Below are positions 1-13,349 of a DNA stretch of 64,000 bases, piece by piece. This DNA comes from Zoroaster sp. YZ-2022 (Eukaryota > Echinodermata > Asteroidea > Forcipulatida > Zoroasteridae). The notes under the pieces were generated by a model. That model had not been told where the DNA came from. It did no database searches and worked only from the letters and a program-made list of their open reading frames with translations. The DNA lies in NCBI GenBank assembly GCA_029582265.1, contig CM055827.1, forward strand, positions 3,953,423 to 4,017,422, written 5' to 3'. Every line of letters begins with the position of its first letter. Within the stretch, counting starts at the first letter, position 1. A program made the translations under genes and the position numbers.

Positions 1-621
1 TTAAAAAAAAATAAAAAATCCGGTAACAACATGTACCAGTGGTGTACCTTCCCTTTTAATGTTGTATTTTATTGTGCATTCTGTGACACACACGAAAAAG
101 ATGTTAAAGGCAGGTTTTTTTTAATTGACTGACAGTGACAAAAGAATGTGAAATTGGAAGTTGGTAATTCACATTCACCCGATCATTTTTTTTGGGGGAT
201 AAATGAACTAGTGTTGAAACATGGAGGAATGTATGTCTGCCCCCCCCCCCCCCCCCCTCTGAGGCAGAAAACACTTGGGTTAGTTTTTGCTGCTTTGAGG
301 GCTATCCACTCCATGCATGAGCTATTGAGGGGCACCTGCTTTAAGATCAGTGCTGATCGACAAGGGGCAATGATAGTGTGTCACGTTGAGGAATAGATAC
401 ATGTACATGTAGTTTGCAAAATCGGTCGTGTTAACTGGCAATGTCTATACATTTTTTCTCTTATACAATGTACATGTATCTGTGCATTATGTATAATCAC
501 TGTGTGTGGCATGCGGGTGTTTCCGTGCATCATTAGCCGGTGAAACACTTAGCTTAGAAATATTAGAACAGTTTGACCCAGCTCAAAGCCTAATTCAAGT
601 TGCTTGTAAAGATGACATCTA

Positions 622-872
622 CAGGCCTGTGATTACTCAGGATTTTTCCTGATTTCAGGATTTTTTACAAATCTCCCTGTGCCTCAAAATTTTCTTGAAA
701 GAATAGAAGTAGCCACCAAGGAAAGAAAGAAGTAGCCTGCATTGTGTCCAAACCTCTAGTTTCTTGTTTGTGGGGATGTGGAGAGTCTGTAGATCCTCCA
801 AAATTAAACATCCATGATGTTCAGGGGGCTTTGTCCTTTAGACCAAAGGGAGACCCAGGCCTGTTACCCATT
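622..872 (+). repeat. Dispersed repeat X, 5' part (interrupted copy)
   Basis: Family X reads gcctgtgattwctcaggatt, gcctcaaaattttcttgaaa, gaaagaaagaagtagcctg, ctagtttcttgtttgtgggg, aatcctccaaaattaaacat, ggttcagggggctttgtcct, gaccaaagggagacccaggc, and ends acttttgtcaaatcacaccc. Here the last part resumes at 1587-1625 after the TTAA MITE. No coding content or clear inverted ends were seen. Confidence 0.8.
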
Positions 873-874
873 TT

Positions 875-1586
875 AACTCTTTCGCTACCGCGAGCCGCTC
901 ACAGTGGCTTGAAAAATGTCTGCTGCTGCCCGCAAGCCGCTGTCAGCGGCTCGATGTAAACATCATGTAAATCGGCCCTCTATATACATGTATCTCAGCT
1001 TCCATATTTTTATTACTTGAATAAACAATTATTCTGAGACTTGATTCACATTTACAATGTCCTCTGCTTCATTTTGATGTAATAATAATAATAATAATGT
1101 GTGGATTTACATAGCGCACGTATCCACCAACTAAGTGGTGCTCAAGGCGCATTATATTATTATCCCTGCTCATAAGGCTCATAAGGCTCATAAATCATTC
1201 CTGAAACCATCTCAGCTCCCTGGGGAGTATACAACTCAATTGCTGCCATTTCTAGCGCATATAGAGCAAACCAACTCTGCCTTCACAGGTACCCATTTAA
1301 CCCCTGGGTGGAGAGAAGCAATTATGATTAAGTGTCTTGCTCAAGGACACAAGTGTCACGGCCGTGATTCGAACCCACATTATGTTGCTAACACCAGAAC
1401 TTGAATCCGGCAAGCTAGACCGCTCGGCCACGACACCCCATGTACAGTATAACACATGGGTACATGACTGTGAAATACCTACATTGTAGTTACAACTATT
1501 TTATTCAAATGTTGTCTATGCGGTGTGTATGTGTGAAATTTAATTCGGTCACAGCATGCACACAAATTCGGTAGTGAAAGAGTTAA
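875..1586. mobile_element. TTAA-flanked MITE containing a SINE
   Basis: Inverted ends ctctttcgctaccg and cggtagtgaaagag lie between TTAA copies at 873-876 and 583-586 of the 1,5xx line (1583-1586). TTAA target duplication fits the piggyBac type. It interrupts the dispersed repeat that runs 622-872 and resumes at 1587. A SINE at 1081-1436 is nested within it. Confidence 0.75.
1081..1436 (-). mobile_element. tRNA-derived SINE, family 1, full length
   Basis: On the minus strand it begins with a tRNA Leu/Ser-like head (A box tggccgagcggtcta, B box gggttcgaatc), then the tgtccttgagcaagacact motif, the tggggagtat core, and a tail gcgctatgtaaatccacaca ending in ATT repeats. The head is a tRNA relic and not a working tRNA. 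Confidence 0.88.
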
Positions 1587-1764
1587 AGGTTTTTTTACTT
1601 TTGTCAAATCACACCCTTGCATCTATCAGAAGCTACAGTGTACATGTACAATATCTATAATAACAAGTTCTTATAAAGAGCTTTTTCATAAAAGATCACG
1701 ACACTGTGATTAGCATCAAACCACTCATCGGATGGAAAATATAACATAGCATGTTATCGTGTGA

Positions 1765-2138
1765 GTAATAATAATAATAATAATAATAATGTAGACTTAT
1801 ATATCGCACGTGTCCACCAAACTGGTGCTCAAGGCACATTACATTATTACCCCTGCTTATCAGGCTCATAAATCATTCCTGAAACCATCTCAGCTCCCTG
1901 GGGAGTATACAGCTCAATTGCTGCCATTTCAGCGCATGTGGGCTAATCAAACACAATAACCAACTCTGCCTTCACAGGTACCCATTTACCCCTGGGTGGA
2001 GAGAAGCAAATATGGTAAAGTGTCTTGCTCAAGGACACATGTATCCCGGTCGCGGTTGGGATTCGAACCCACATTCTGACGACTCAGCCATCAGAACACA
2101 AATCCGATGCACTAAGCCGCCCGACCATGGCACTCCAT
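1765..2138 (-). mobile_element. tRNA-derived SINE, family 1
   Basis: Same layout as the copy at 1081-1436: ATT tail at the left, B box ggattcgaaccca (inverted) near 2058-2072, and A box end near 2125-2138. The head differs slightly (gccatggtcgggcggctta), suggesting a subfamily. Confidence 0.86.
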
Positions 2139-2540
2139 GCATAGTACAAATGCATAGTATAAATGCATTTGTCTCGGGTGGTATCGTTTTAGTAAAATTA
2201 GTGAAATAATTTCTGAAATGAATTTTTGCCATCCTAAGACAGAAATTCCACTGTGGAATGAACAAAACAATATGAATGCATGTACATGTACACCCACACA
2301 GGCCATTTTAGGGACTGATTTCATATCTATCAGATCTACTGTACTTCATAGCCTATGATTCAAACCATGAGTCGATGAGATCCAATAGCCAACATCTGTT
2401 AAGAAGAATCAAGATCAATAGATCCTGTGGGGTGATTGATCATTTGCTTCAGCTGTTTCTTCATTGTGGAGCGACTTACCCACGAACGTGTCAAACTTTC
2501 TCCATCTCTGGCATCATTCAAAACTGCCCTCAAGACACAT

Positions 2541-2855
2541 TTAACCCTCCTACTCTAGCTGCACTTTATTGGGGAATTGCTATAGTGGTCAAAATCAGTC
2601 AACTGCCTGTTTTGACTGTTGACCCAAATGTGCACATAGGGGCATTTTTGACTGGTTTTTACTGTCATTTTGACCACCCTGAGCAATACCAGACAATGCT
2701 TTTACCAGTCAAAAATGGTCGACTCATTTTGACCTGTAAATGTACTTACTACATGTAAGGTTTGACAGTATTCGACTTTTAAGTGCATTAGATATACCTG
2801 TGGCAAGTATCAACATTTTGACTGATTTTGACCCTTGTAGTAGCAGGAGGGTTAA
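2541..2855 (+). mobile_element. TTAA MITE rich in TTTTGAC motifs
   Basis: Ends ttaaccctcctactctagct and gtagtagcaggagggttaa are inverted with TTAA on both sides. The inside is full of tcaaaa and ttttgac words in both orientations. Confidence 0.82.
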
Positions 2856-2919
2856 TGAGGGTTGCATAATTGTACTACCCTATTCATAGTCAATTTTTGT
2901 ATTTCTCTTGTACATGTTG

Positions 2920-2998
2920 TATCGCTGCGCCATGAGCGTTTTTTGTTTTTTTACGGATACCGGCGCATTACAAATATATATATTTATTATTATTATAA
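2920..2998 (+). mobile_element. SINE family 1, 3' fragment
   Basis: The words gcgccatgagcg, ggataccggcgca and a TTATTATTATT tail match the 3' end of the copies at 11213 and 63293. Confidence 0.6.
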
Positions 2999-3773
2999 AA
3001 TTTTGTACAGCAAAAATTGTTGGTAGAATTTGTAGGCACTAAGTGTCCCCCATTTTTGCTTTCTTCCGCCCCCCCCCACTCAACCACATGGACTATTCAA
3101 CATGAGTAAAAACTGTTTGCGGTGACACCATGTAGAAATTCTTGTAACCACCGGTTCTTTTCAGAACTATTTACTACTCAAAAGAGAATTTCTACATGGC
3201 ATGATTTCGTTCAAAATTGTGTACAGCAAAATTCACAGGCAGATATGTATTGTTGTACATGTACCTAATGCTCATTTTGAATGGCAAATCTTGTGTTTTG
3301 ATGAGCAAATTGTGAATTTTATGTAGCAGTACGAGAGAAATCGTTCAGTGCATTTCAGTTGTCTTAAAAAATTTTTAATGAAAATACATACATGTACACA
3401 TGTAGATGTCAGTGTGTTTGTGGACAACTTTCAAATCTGCCTCGAGTCAAATTCTGGCAGCATTCCAATCCCTCACCCTCTACTCGACCTCTGGCTTTTG
3501 ACAAACAAATTATAAACTTGTTTTATTGTAGAAAAAAAAATACTTACATTACATGTAAATCAACTAAATTCACCATCCATGCTTTTACAGTACACAGATA
3601 TTTTGACTGATAAAATAATGTTGCTTTCCACTTGATGTCTAGACAGTATATGAAATAGGGCATCTTGTTGGTGCCCTGAATTTACTCGGATTCTTCCTGA
3701 TTCTGTTAGGAGAATAAAATGTGCTTGATCAGCACGTGAGGCACATGCTAATATGTGTTAAAGGGATTGTATA

Positions 3774-3965
3774 GACATTTATCACGGTGTAGCCATTTTC
3801 TTTTTACAATGTAGTTCATATAAACCTATGCGACCAAACCGTGGCTGGAAGGAAAATAGTCTGGCCCCTTTTATGTGTTCAGATTTTACACTGTAAAGGT
3901 GTACTTACGTACATGGAGTCTGACCAAGATGGCTGCACCGTGAAAGGTCCATACCTTTGGTAAAA
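3774..3965. mobile_element. MITE (tctggcccctttt family)
   Basis: It contains atttatcacggtgtagccat, aatagtctggccccttttat and gatggctgcaccgtgaaagg, matching the 31.2 kb copy. Confidence 0.65.
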
Positions 3966-4206
3966 ATGTCTTTAAGTGCCTCCGTACTTTATCAGAATCA
4001 AGAGAGATGCAAGAAAGATTAGATTTACTGGTAACACCATGTGTAATAATCTCTTCTTGGAAGCAGTGACCATGGTGTTCTGAAAAGAACTGGTGGTGTG
4101 GATATTTCTCATAGTTTTGGTTATTGTGCTCTGCCCGTCTTCAGAAAGAGAGATGTACAGGGAAGGTACAGCTTCGGTAATTACCTGATTATGAAATTAC
4201 CAATTT

Positions 4207-4490
4207 ATTCGGGCCTGTGATTTATCAGGATTTATCAGGATATTTTTCCTGATTTCAGGATTTTGACAAATCTCCCTTTGCCTCCAAATTTTCTTGAAAG
4301 AAGAGAAGTAGCCTGTATTGTGTCCAAAACCTCTAGTTTCTTGTTTGTGGGGATGTGGAGAGTCTGTCAATCCTCCAAAATTAAACATCCAGGAGGTTCA
4401 GGGGGCTTTGTCCTCTAGACCAAAGGGAGACCCAGGCCCGCTACCCATTTTTCAGGATGGTTTACTTTTGTAAAGTCACGTCCCTGTTTA
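4207..4490 (+). repeat. Dispersed repeat X, near-complete copy
   Basis: All family X words are present in order, with a duplicated tttatcaggat near the start. Confidence 0.82.
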
Positions 4491-5161
4491 TTATACGAAA
4501 GCTAACTTGATACCAGTCATCCCGAAAAATCATTCTGTCTGACAAACTCTTATTTCAGAGAAAACGTGAACAAAAAATTAACATTTTTTCAAAAAAGTTT
4601 CCATAATGGCAGTTCATTGCTCCAAGCGTTTTCTGTTAAAAATTATGAACGCTGTTTCACGCTTTACCTCATATGATCACCATCTATTTTACTAATTTCT
4701 CCTTGTCTGACTTTTTTACATTTCAATCATCTTTCACTTTCTTCTTTCAGCCCTAATCTCCTTCCCTCCCCTGTACCTTCTTCCATTCACGTTTAATCTC
4801 TCCTTTGTCTGGTCCCAGGGCCAGTACTTGACTCTGTTCCTTGTACCCTCATCTTTTTGTGTTCCTTTCACACCTGACTAACTTCTGCTCATGTATGTGC
4901 ACTTGTATGTTTATCGTCCATTTTGCCTTTGAGAAAGAACCTGCTCGGTTTGAAATACAAGGCCATTAACTACTATTTTGCATTTCCTCGTGACTTAGTC
5001 TCCTCATTGAGCTGTGACTTTCACAGGATGGTTGATTCAAAGGAAGTAAGAACCAGTTTTGCCATCATATTTGTACCTTTCCTTCAGTACATGTTCTTCA
5101 CAATCCAGAAGAGATTCACCATCGTCAACGCAAAACCTTTTCATGGGCCCTCTACACAGAA

Positions 5162-5281
<120 letters not shown>

Positions 5282-5984
5282 CTCCTACATCTAGAGATAA
5301 TATGTACATGATGTACGTTTCCTCTACAAATAGCCTTTAACTATTTTCCTGCATATGTTAGGGGGCATTTTGATCTGTCCAGATGACAGTTACATGTATG
5401 TGGTTGTATGCAAGCATAGAGATGCAAGTAATACTGATGTAACCTGACCAGTACAGTGTTTGATATTTATCATCTGTAGCAGATGGATCCAAGCCCATAG
5501 GCTGTCCTTAGTCCGATCATCATGCATACATGGACATGAACTGGTACTTCATACTCAAGGCAGCTGTGAGGTTGTCGCACATGTTTTGGGTGATTCATTC
5601 AAGCCCCCGGATTGAGAAATGATTTGAATTTATTTATTTTAAAACATGTTTTTATTCAGTCGGCGTCAAATAATTTGATAAATTTTGGTGCTCTTCCATG
5701 AAGCAATAGTCTTTCTTTTCTAAATGATTTTTTTTTGGGGGTTTTATTTTTAATAATTTAATCGATATCAAATAGTTTGTTAACTAGTGATGCTCAGCTT
5801 CAGAATTGGTACAGCGACACATTTAAAAAAAACAATTACGGATTAAACCATTTCTGTTGCCATGTCTAAAATGCCAGTTCTTCTCAAAAACAAAACCCTA
5901 TTTCATACAACTCATTAGAGATACATGCACATGGCGATGGGTCTATCACAAACTTCCTATAGCCCTCCTATTCTCAAAACCCTT

Positions 5985-6290
5985 CTGTCGGTCATAAGGT
6001 TTTGAGGGATCACACTATATTCATGAAGACCCCGGGAAGACCCCACAATGTGGTTCTCCCTGCATTGAAACACTTTATCACTTAACGATAGTTGAGAAGC
6101 GACTTGCCAGATGTTGGTTCTCCCTGAACCCACAAAATCTCACTTCGCGATGATTGAGATACGAGTTGTGCGATAAGGTTCTTTTGAGAACCTGTACCTC
6201 ACTTAGCGATAGTTGAGATAAACACATGGTGTTACCGCAAACCAAAACGATATCAATACTCCACCATACATGTACAAAGCCTTAAATATT
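5985..6290. repeat. Dispersed repeat (cgatagttgag family)
   Basis: It contains cacttaacgatagttgagaa, cttagcgatagttgagataa, acacatggtgttaccgcaaa and ends near the SINE at 6300. Confidence 0.68.
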
Positions 6291-6299
6291 ATATGAACA

Positions 6300-6849
6300 T
6301 AATAATAATAATAATAATGTATAGATTTATATAGCGCACGTATCCACCAACTAAGTGGCGCTCAAGGCGCATTATATTATTATCCCTGCTCATAAGGCTC
6401 ATAAGGCTCATAAATCATTCCTGAAACCATCTCAGCTCCCTGGGGAGTATACAGCTCAATTGCTGCCATTTCTAGCGCATAGAGAGCAAACCATCTCTGC
6501 CTTCACAGGTACCCATTTAACCCCTGGGTGGAGAGAAGCAATTATGGTTAAGTGTCTTGCTCAAGGACACAGGTGTCACGGCCGGGGCTCGAACCCACAC
6601 TCTGCTGCTGGCAACACCAGAACTTGAGTTCAGTGCGCTAGACCACTCGGCCACGACAATCCACTTTTCGTGCATTATACAACACACGGGACCTACGGCT
6701 TTACGTCCCATCCGAAGGACGAAGCAATTATGGTTAAGTACCTTGCTCAAGGATACAAGTGTCACGACCGGGGCTCGAACCCACACCCTGCTGCTGGCAA
6801 CACCAGAACTTGAGTTCGGTGCGTTAGACCGCTCGGCCACGACACTCCA
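6300..6849 (-). mobile_element. Dimeric SINE, two tRNA-like heads
   Basis: A full SINE (6300-6656) is followed by a second tRNA-like head with its own gtcacgaccggggctcgaac and gaccgctcggccacgacact at 6770-6848. The two heads share gctgctggcaacaccagaac. This is a tandem or composite SINE. Confidence 0.85.
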
Positions 6850-7724
6850 TTAGCATACATTACACATTGTATGTAACTCATTATAAAATCAACAACATTT
6901 CTGTACACTGAGGATGTCTTATGCACAATTATAAGGAAAGATGCCTGATAATGTCGTACATATTTATTGGCCATTTTAGTTGTATAAATACATTGTTTGG
7001 TCATCGTTTTAATATCTTTTTAGTTTTTATGGGAGGGGGGAGGCTGGAAAGCATGGGGACATTGGTCAGGAGGTTACACCAGCGTTCACCCTTCTAAACC
7101 CCAAGCCTTGGGCCCTGATGTACACTGTACCTTACATGTAAGCAGCAAAGCCTGACCACTGGTCAACTCTCTGTGCCAAGTTATATGAGTCCAAACTCCA
7201 CTGATAAAGGAGACCCTTCTTGAGCTGAACTGATTGAAATTGATCTTTTCTGACAGGTGGTTTCCGTTCCCTTCCATTGGGGGTGTGGGGGGGGGTTAGT
7301 GAACCCATGGGCAGTCCCTGTTCCTATTGGTGAGATGTCATGTTCAGTTTGCAATAGGACATTCTTCGTTGACTCCAAACCCACTGACTCTTTACTCTTG
7401 TAATAAGGAGTCTATGGACAAACCATAGGGCAAGGATGTACATGTATGTAGCTGTCACAAATAGCAAGCAAACTCTTGCACTCCACAGATTAGTCTAAAA
7501 AGGTTCCAAAAGCCTGATCAGGTTTTTTCTCTCCAAATCTTGTAAAATTTCAAAGTACTGTCTCAAAACTTAATCACAACACACACACCAAGAAGTCACG
7601 TGTGTTTCAACCAAAAATGTGTGTTTTATTTTAAAGGTACATTGTACAATTCTTTGTAAATTTTTTTAAAAATGCAGTTTTGTTTGTTTTTGTGTGGCAC
7701 ATATGGCGCCCTCTCTCACTAAAT

Positions 7725-7868
7725 TTCTTGTTTGTGGGGGATGTGGGGAGTCTGTGAATCCTCCAAAATTAAACATCAGGGGGCTTTGTCCTTAAGACCA
7801 AAGGGATACCCAGGCCCGCTACCCATTTTTCAGGAGTTTTTCACTTTTGTCAAATCTCACCCCTGGCA
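7725..7868 (+). repeat. Dispersed repeat X, 3' half
   Basis: It starts at tttcttgtttgtgggggatg and ends gtcaaatctcacccctg, lacking the caggaggttc segment. Confidence 0.78.
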
Positions 7869-8665
7869 TGTAATAATGGCAATAACACATACAGTGTACA
7901 TAGCATTAGAAGTACATTATGTTCATCTGGGATATCAAGAAGCAAGTACATGTACCCATGTGGCATTAAATACATGTAAATACATGCTGAAGATTGCTGT
8001 GTACATGTACATGTTTGTATAACCATGGAGGAAGGATGGTATAACATGGATTGTACATCTGTGTCTGGTTACTCGGGTATAATCAGTATTCCCTGTGCGT
8101 TTTGGCTATATCGCCTGCGCTCATGGACTAACACTAATGGCACTCAAGATATCATCACATGTATCAATGAGATGGGAATAATAGATGAAAGAAACAAGAC
8201 AAACAACTTAATCTGACCACAAACCACGTTCCCATTTTTGCTTGGAAAGCACTTTTATTTTTTTTAATTTTTTTTTTTGAAAATAGAATGAGTCCCGATT
8301 GAATGTACGACTACTTGAAGTGTCACTCACGAAGTACATGTACCACTCCAAATCCTTTCACCATTTCGTCGTCCTCAGATCCACAAAATGAAAGTGCATT
8401 TGTCATGCTTAATCTGGAGTAGGTTTTCCCACAGGTTTTTATACAAATGGCAGTGTATTTTTCTTGGAAGTTTTTAGTTGTACAAACCAGTATGAACCAG
8501 TGACTAAGATATTTACACAAGACTTATGCAAAATTCATTTATAAATCTATTTTGTACAACGTGTATAAAATGCACATTATATATTAAAAGGACGTGTTAA
8601 CCATGATATTTTATTTGCCTGCAAATGATTTTTTAGTAAACTGATTACTTTGCGCCCTGAGCGCC

Positions 8666-9469
<804 letters not shown>

Positions 9470-9479
9470 TTTTACAGAG

Positions 9480-10660
9480 GTATTCTCAAAGTAAAAACAT
9501 GTAGCAATATAGCAAATTATCATAAATTGCCAGAAAAATACATGAAGCACAAAAAAAAAAGGGAAAAAAAAGAAGAACATGTGACACATCTTCAAGGACT
9601 CTTTAATGAATGAAGCAAAGGTCACAGAGCAAGGCAGCGATATGACGGCGGAAGTTCTTTCACAATTCTCAGTCTACAAATCAATGCACCCCCCCTTGCC
9701 AATTAACAAAAAATTCCACCGTGAGCATGCTTAAATATATTCCTATTGACCGGGTATAACAATCCGTTCTTGTACCTTTTGAATTACTTGATGAACCATG
9801 AATGGTAATTTGTGTACTCCCCGCAGGCTTATGCGGTTTTTGCCAATTTTGGACAACTGGTTGACTCCATTGATCCCCCCCCCCCCCTTTAGGGTACCAA
9901 CCATTAAGCACACATTGGTTGGTTGACTAGCAGCTATGTGTGAATTAAGGTGTATTGGGATTCTGTATTACATATGTTACAGAAGAGGTCAAGGACAAAT
10001 ATCAAAATGACAGGTAGACGTTACTTCATGTATCATGGTTTTTTCCAACGTAACCATAAAAATATTTCATAATATACATGTACCAGTACCTGTACTCATA
10101 TTCTTTGTATTGAGTATAAATAAACGTAAGGTTTATTCAGCCCTAAACATATCTCACGATATTCTAAAGTATTAATTCTATCACCATGGACAAATGGATT
10201 AAAACTATTCCAAGAAGTGCGTAGAATGACGACTGACTATAAAGATTCAATAGTACATTTATTTCCGTACCGGCCATTGCCAATACAATACAAAATGCAT
10301 TATTGGCGAATGGAAGCTCGGTCTTAATAAGGCAATGCTTGTTCTTCTTTCGTATCACAGCCAAGGTTTGTACTGATGAAGTGCCTTGAACAAAGAACAG
10401 AATTACAACAAATAAGGATTTAACTTTGTTACGTATGTACTTTATCGAAAGACCACCAAAGAGGCAGACAAATTATAAATACAAACGACAAAGCATGTAC
10501 ACATTATATATGTTCAATTCTATTCAGTCTTTTATAACTATACAAAGCATAGCCAATACAATACAACAACGCAGAATTGTGTATGGAGGCACAGGCTTGT
10601 AGCCAAGGCCTGGACTGGAGTGTCTTTAACATAGAACAGAAATACAATGTAAAGGAATTC
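9480..10660. other. No gene recognised
   Basis: AT-rich sequence between the ATT microsatellite and a TTAA MITE; poly-C near 9876-9888. Nothing else was seen. Confidence 0.6.
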
Positions 10661-10662
10661 AC

Positions 10663-11213
10663 TTAAAGGGACAATATTGTCACGATCAACAGGGCATGGA
10701 ATCAGAGTCGTAGAGTTTTAGATTAACTCAGTGACTGAAAATAATCCCCCCTATAGATAAGGTCATATTATCGTTGCTACTGCATAAATGAGCCAGAATG
10801 GCTGAGTCATCAGTATGTGGGTTCGAATCCCAACCGCGACCATGGTACTTGTGTCCTTGAGCAAGACACTTTACCATAATTGCTTCTCTCCACCCAGGGG
10901 TAAATGGGTACCTGTGAGGACAGAGTTTGTTGTTGTGTTTGATTAGCCCTATATGCGCTGTAATGGCAGCAATTGAGCTTTATACTCCCCAGGGAGCTGA
11001 GATGGTTTCAGGAATGATTTATGAGCCTGATGAGCAGGGGTAATAATATAATGTGCCTTGAGCACCAGTTTGGTGGATATGTGCGCTATATAAGTCCACA
11101 TTATCATTATTATTATGTAGTAGTAGTATTTTTCAGTCACTGTGTTAATCCTAAACACAGATTCCATGCCCTGTTGAAAGTGTGCTATGATCGTGATGAC
11201 ACTATCCCTTTAA
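10663..11213. mobile_element. TTAA MITE (ttaaagggacag family) with nested SINE
   Basis: Ends ttaaagggacaatattgtca and gtgatgacactatcccttta are inverted, with TTAA at both sides. Without the nested SINE it would be about 230 bp, the size of the other copies. Confidence 0.82.
10797..11117 (+). mobile_element. SINE family 1, 5' truncated, nested in a MITE
   Basis: It starts inside the tRNA head (aatggctgagtcatcag), keeps the B box gggttcgaatccc, and ends gcgctatataagtccacatt with an ATT tail. The MITE at 10663-11213 continues on both sides. Confidence 0.85.
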
Positions 11214-11568
11214 TAATAATGGACACATTGCGCCGGTATCCGCCAAGTTTGACGCTCATGGCCCATGAACATTATTACCCCTTGCATCGGGCCAGTTATA
11301 TCATTCTTAGAACCATCTCAACTCCCTGGGGAGTATGCAGCCCATGGAGCCAAATGTGTAGTGCAACGAGCTTACTTAAACACAATTACCATCTTTGCCC
11401 TCAAAGGTCCCCATTTATACTCCTGGGTGAAGAGAAGCAATTATAGTTAAGTGTCTTGCTCAGGGACACAAGCACCACGGTCACGGCCAGGATTCGAACC
11501 CACATTCTGACGACTCCGCCATCAGAACACAGCTCCGATGCACTTAACCGTTCGACCATGGCACCCCA
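11212..11568 (-). mobile_element. tRNA-derived SINE, family 1
   Basis: AAT tail at the left, gcgccggtatccgccaagtt motif, core ctccctggggagtatgcagc, inverted B box ggattcgaaccca, A box end at the right. It abuts the right end of the neighbouring TTAA MITE. Confidence 0.86.
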
Positions 11569-11839
11569 TAACAGACAAATACAGTAGGACCACTGACCAA
11601 GTAGATATTGTAAAGGAATGAGTGACAATATAACCAACTTGGAGTAAGGGAGGAGGGGCAAAGTCCTGGTACAGCCAAGCCTTTGGGAAGCCCGGCTAGG
11701 TCCATGCTACCTGGCCTCCTAATCTGTCTTTTGTGAGTGGGCTAGGCCCTCCAGAAGCCCAGGTTATGTTGATTGGCAGGTACTGTATTGTTACAGGATT
11801 AGCACTCAAAAAAGACAGATTAGGAGGCCAGGTAGCCTA

Positions 11840-12028
11840 CAATCCCGGCCAAAATAGTTGGGACACGTGACAATAAACATACCCTACGCTGTCCCCGCTC
11901 TCCGCTCTCCTCCGCCCTGCTCCCCTCCCCCCACCTCTGTTGTTATCTCCAGCCGGAGCACAGACCGCCCAATAAGAGCCAACATTGTCAGGGGGCCAGG
12001 GGGCCCAGCGAGATTTGGCCGGGATTGT
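11840..12028. mobile_element. Short TIR MITE (caatcccggccaaa), copy 1
   Basis: Ends caatcccggccaaaatagtt and agatttggccgggattg form an inverted repeat of about 15 bp. The body includes ctccagccggagcacagacc and is nearly identical to copy 2. Confidence 0.82.
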
Positions 12029-12302
12029 CTGAATTCCCTTGTAGTATAATATGTGAGCGACATGCTCATTTTATCCATGCGCTTATTGTCTGTCTTTGTG
12101 AATTTTGTTTTTTTTGTTCAGTTTATTTTATTTTATTACTACAGTAGCATTATTAAGTTTTCTCTGAGGGGTGTTTGGTTTTGTTTCCCAAACATGAAAT
12201 AGCGTCCAAAGGTTGAATTAAAGAAAATTATTTGGGGAAAAATTATAATAATGATAAAATATTATTGTAGATTTTACCCTAACGTGTGATAACTTATACT
12301 CT

Positions 12303-12400
12303 TTATACAAAAAGATACAAACGTTTCTAATCGGGTGGGATTCAACCCACGATCCTCGCTTTTACAACAGGTGTCTTATCCACTATACCACCGTGGTATA
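12303..12400 (-). repeat. tRNA-like sequence, left arm of an inverted pair
   Basis: The reverse strand reads accacggtggtatagtggat and gggttgaatcccacccga, like a tRNA A and B box. It pairs with 12770-12865 as an inverted repeat within the fold-back element. No matched acceptor stem supports a working tRNA. Confidence 0.6.
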
Positions 12401-12764
12401 CACCAGTTCGGGTCCCATTCATATGTCGATGGATAATGTAACCACGGTTCACCACGGTTCACCACTGAACAATAAAGAAGGAGAGTCACTCCTTCCTTTC
12501 TTTATTGGTTTCGATGGATCACCGTTGGATTTTTCGTCAAAATAACGGAATGAGGTGATGAAACCAAATTGAAGAGCTTGTATGTTGTTTGTGTATCTTA
12601 ATGTGCTTTTCGCGTTGAACACAAACTCTCTTGGGAACTTATGGACCAAAATGGCATGGTGAACCGTGTACGGTGCACCCTACAATAAAGTTCTGATCAT
12701 CTGTGTTTTATGCTGCAAGCGCATTGCAGCCATGCATCGTCCCAAGGGTATCGAACTGGGAACG

Positions 12765-12865
12765 CTTGCAGGTTGCCACGGTGGTCTAGTGGTTAACATC
12801 TGATCTGAAATGCGAGATCGTATGTTCGAATCCCAATCAAGTAGAATGTTTATGTATTTTTGTCC
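12765..12865 (+). repeat. tRNA-like sequence, right arm of an inverted pair
   Basis: It reads ccacggtggtctagtggtta and tgttcgaatcccaatcaagt. It mirrors 12303-12400, including the outer tttatgtatttttg. Confidence 0.6.
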
Positions 12866-13157
12866 GCAACACCGATAATAATATTACTTTTATTTATTTA
12901 TTGTTTATTATATTTTGTGATAATTATTTTTGGATTATTGGATGATGATTTTGAGGAGGAGAGTGACGAAGATGATGAGGATAATGAGGATGAGGATGAC
13001 GCCCAGCGGCCACCTACATCATTGGCATCATCATCATCGAGATGATCACCAACACCATCACTTGCCTTGTCCCTTAATGTATTGTCCTTGAGACAAAGAC
13101 AAAGACTGCGGTTTGCCCGCCTGGTCACGGCTCAGATAAACTAAGAGAAAATTCAGA

Positions 13158-13349
13158 CAATCCCGGCCAAAATAGTTGGGACACGTGACAATAAACATAC
13201 CCTCACGCTGTCTCGCTCTCCGCTCTCCGCCTCCCTGCTCCCCCCCTCCCCCCACCAATGTTGTTATCTCCAGCCGGAGCACAGACCGCCCAATAAGAGC
13301 CAACATTGTCAGGGGGCCAGGGGGCCCAGCGAGATTTGGCCGGGATTGT
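13158..13349. mobile_element. Short TIR MITE (caatcccggccaaa), copy 2
   Basis: Nearly the same 190 bp as at 11840-12028 and in the same orientation, although the surrounding arms are inverted relative to each other. Confidence 0.82.

Noticed and set aside
6757..6848. tRNA-like sequences in SINE heads as working tRNA genes
   Set aside because: They are parts of multi-copy SINEs with shared downstream bodies and ATT tails.
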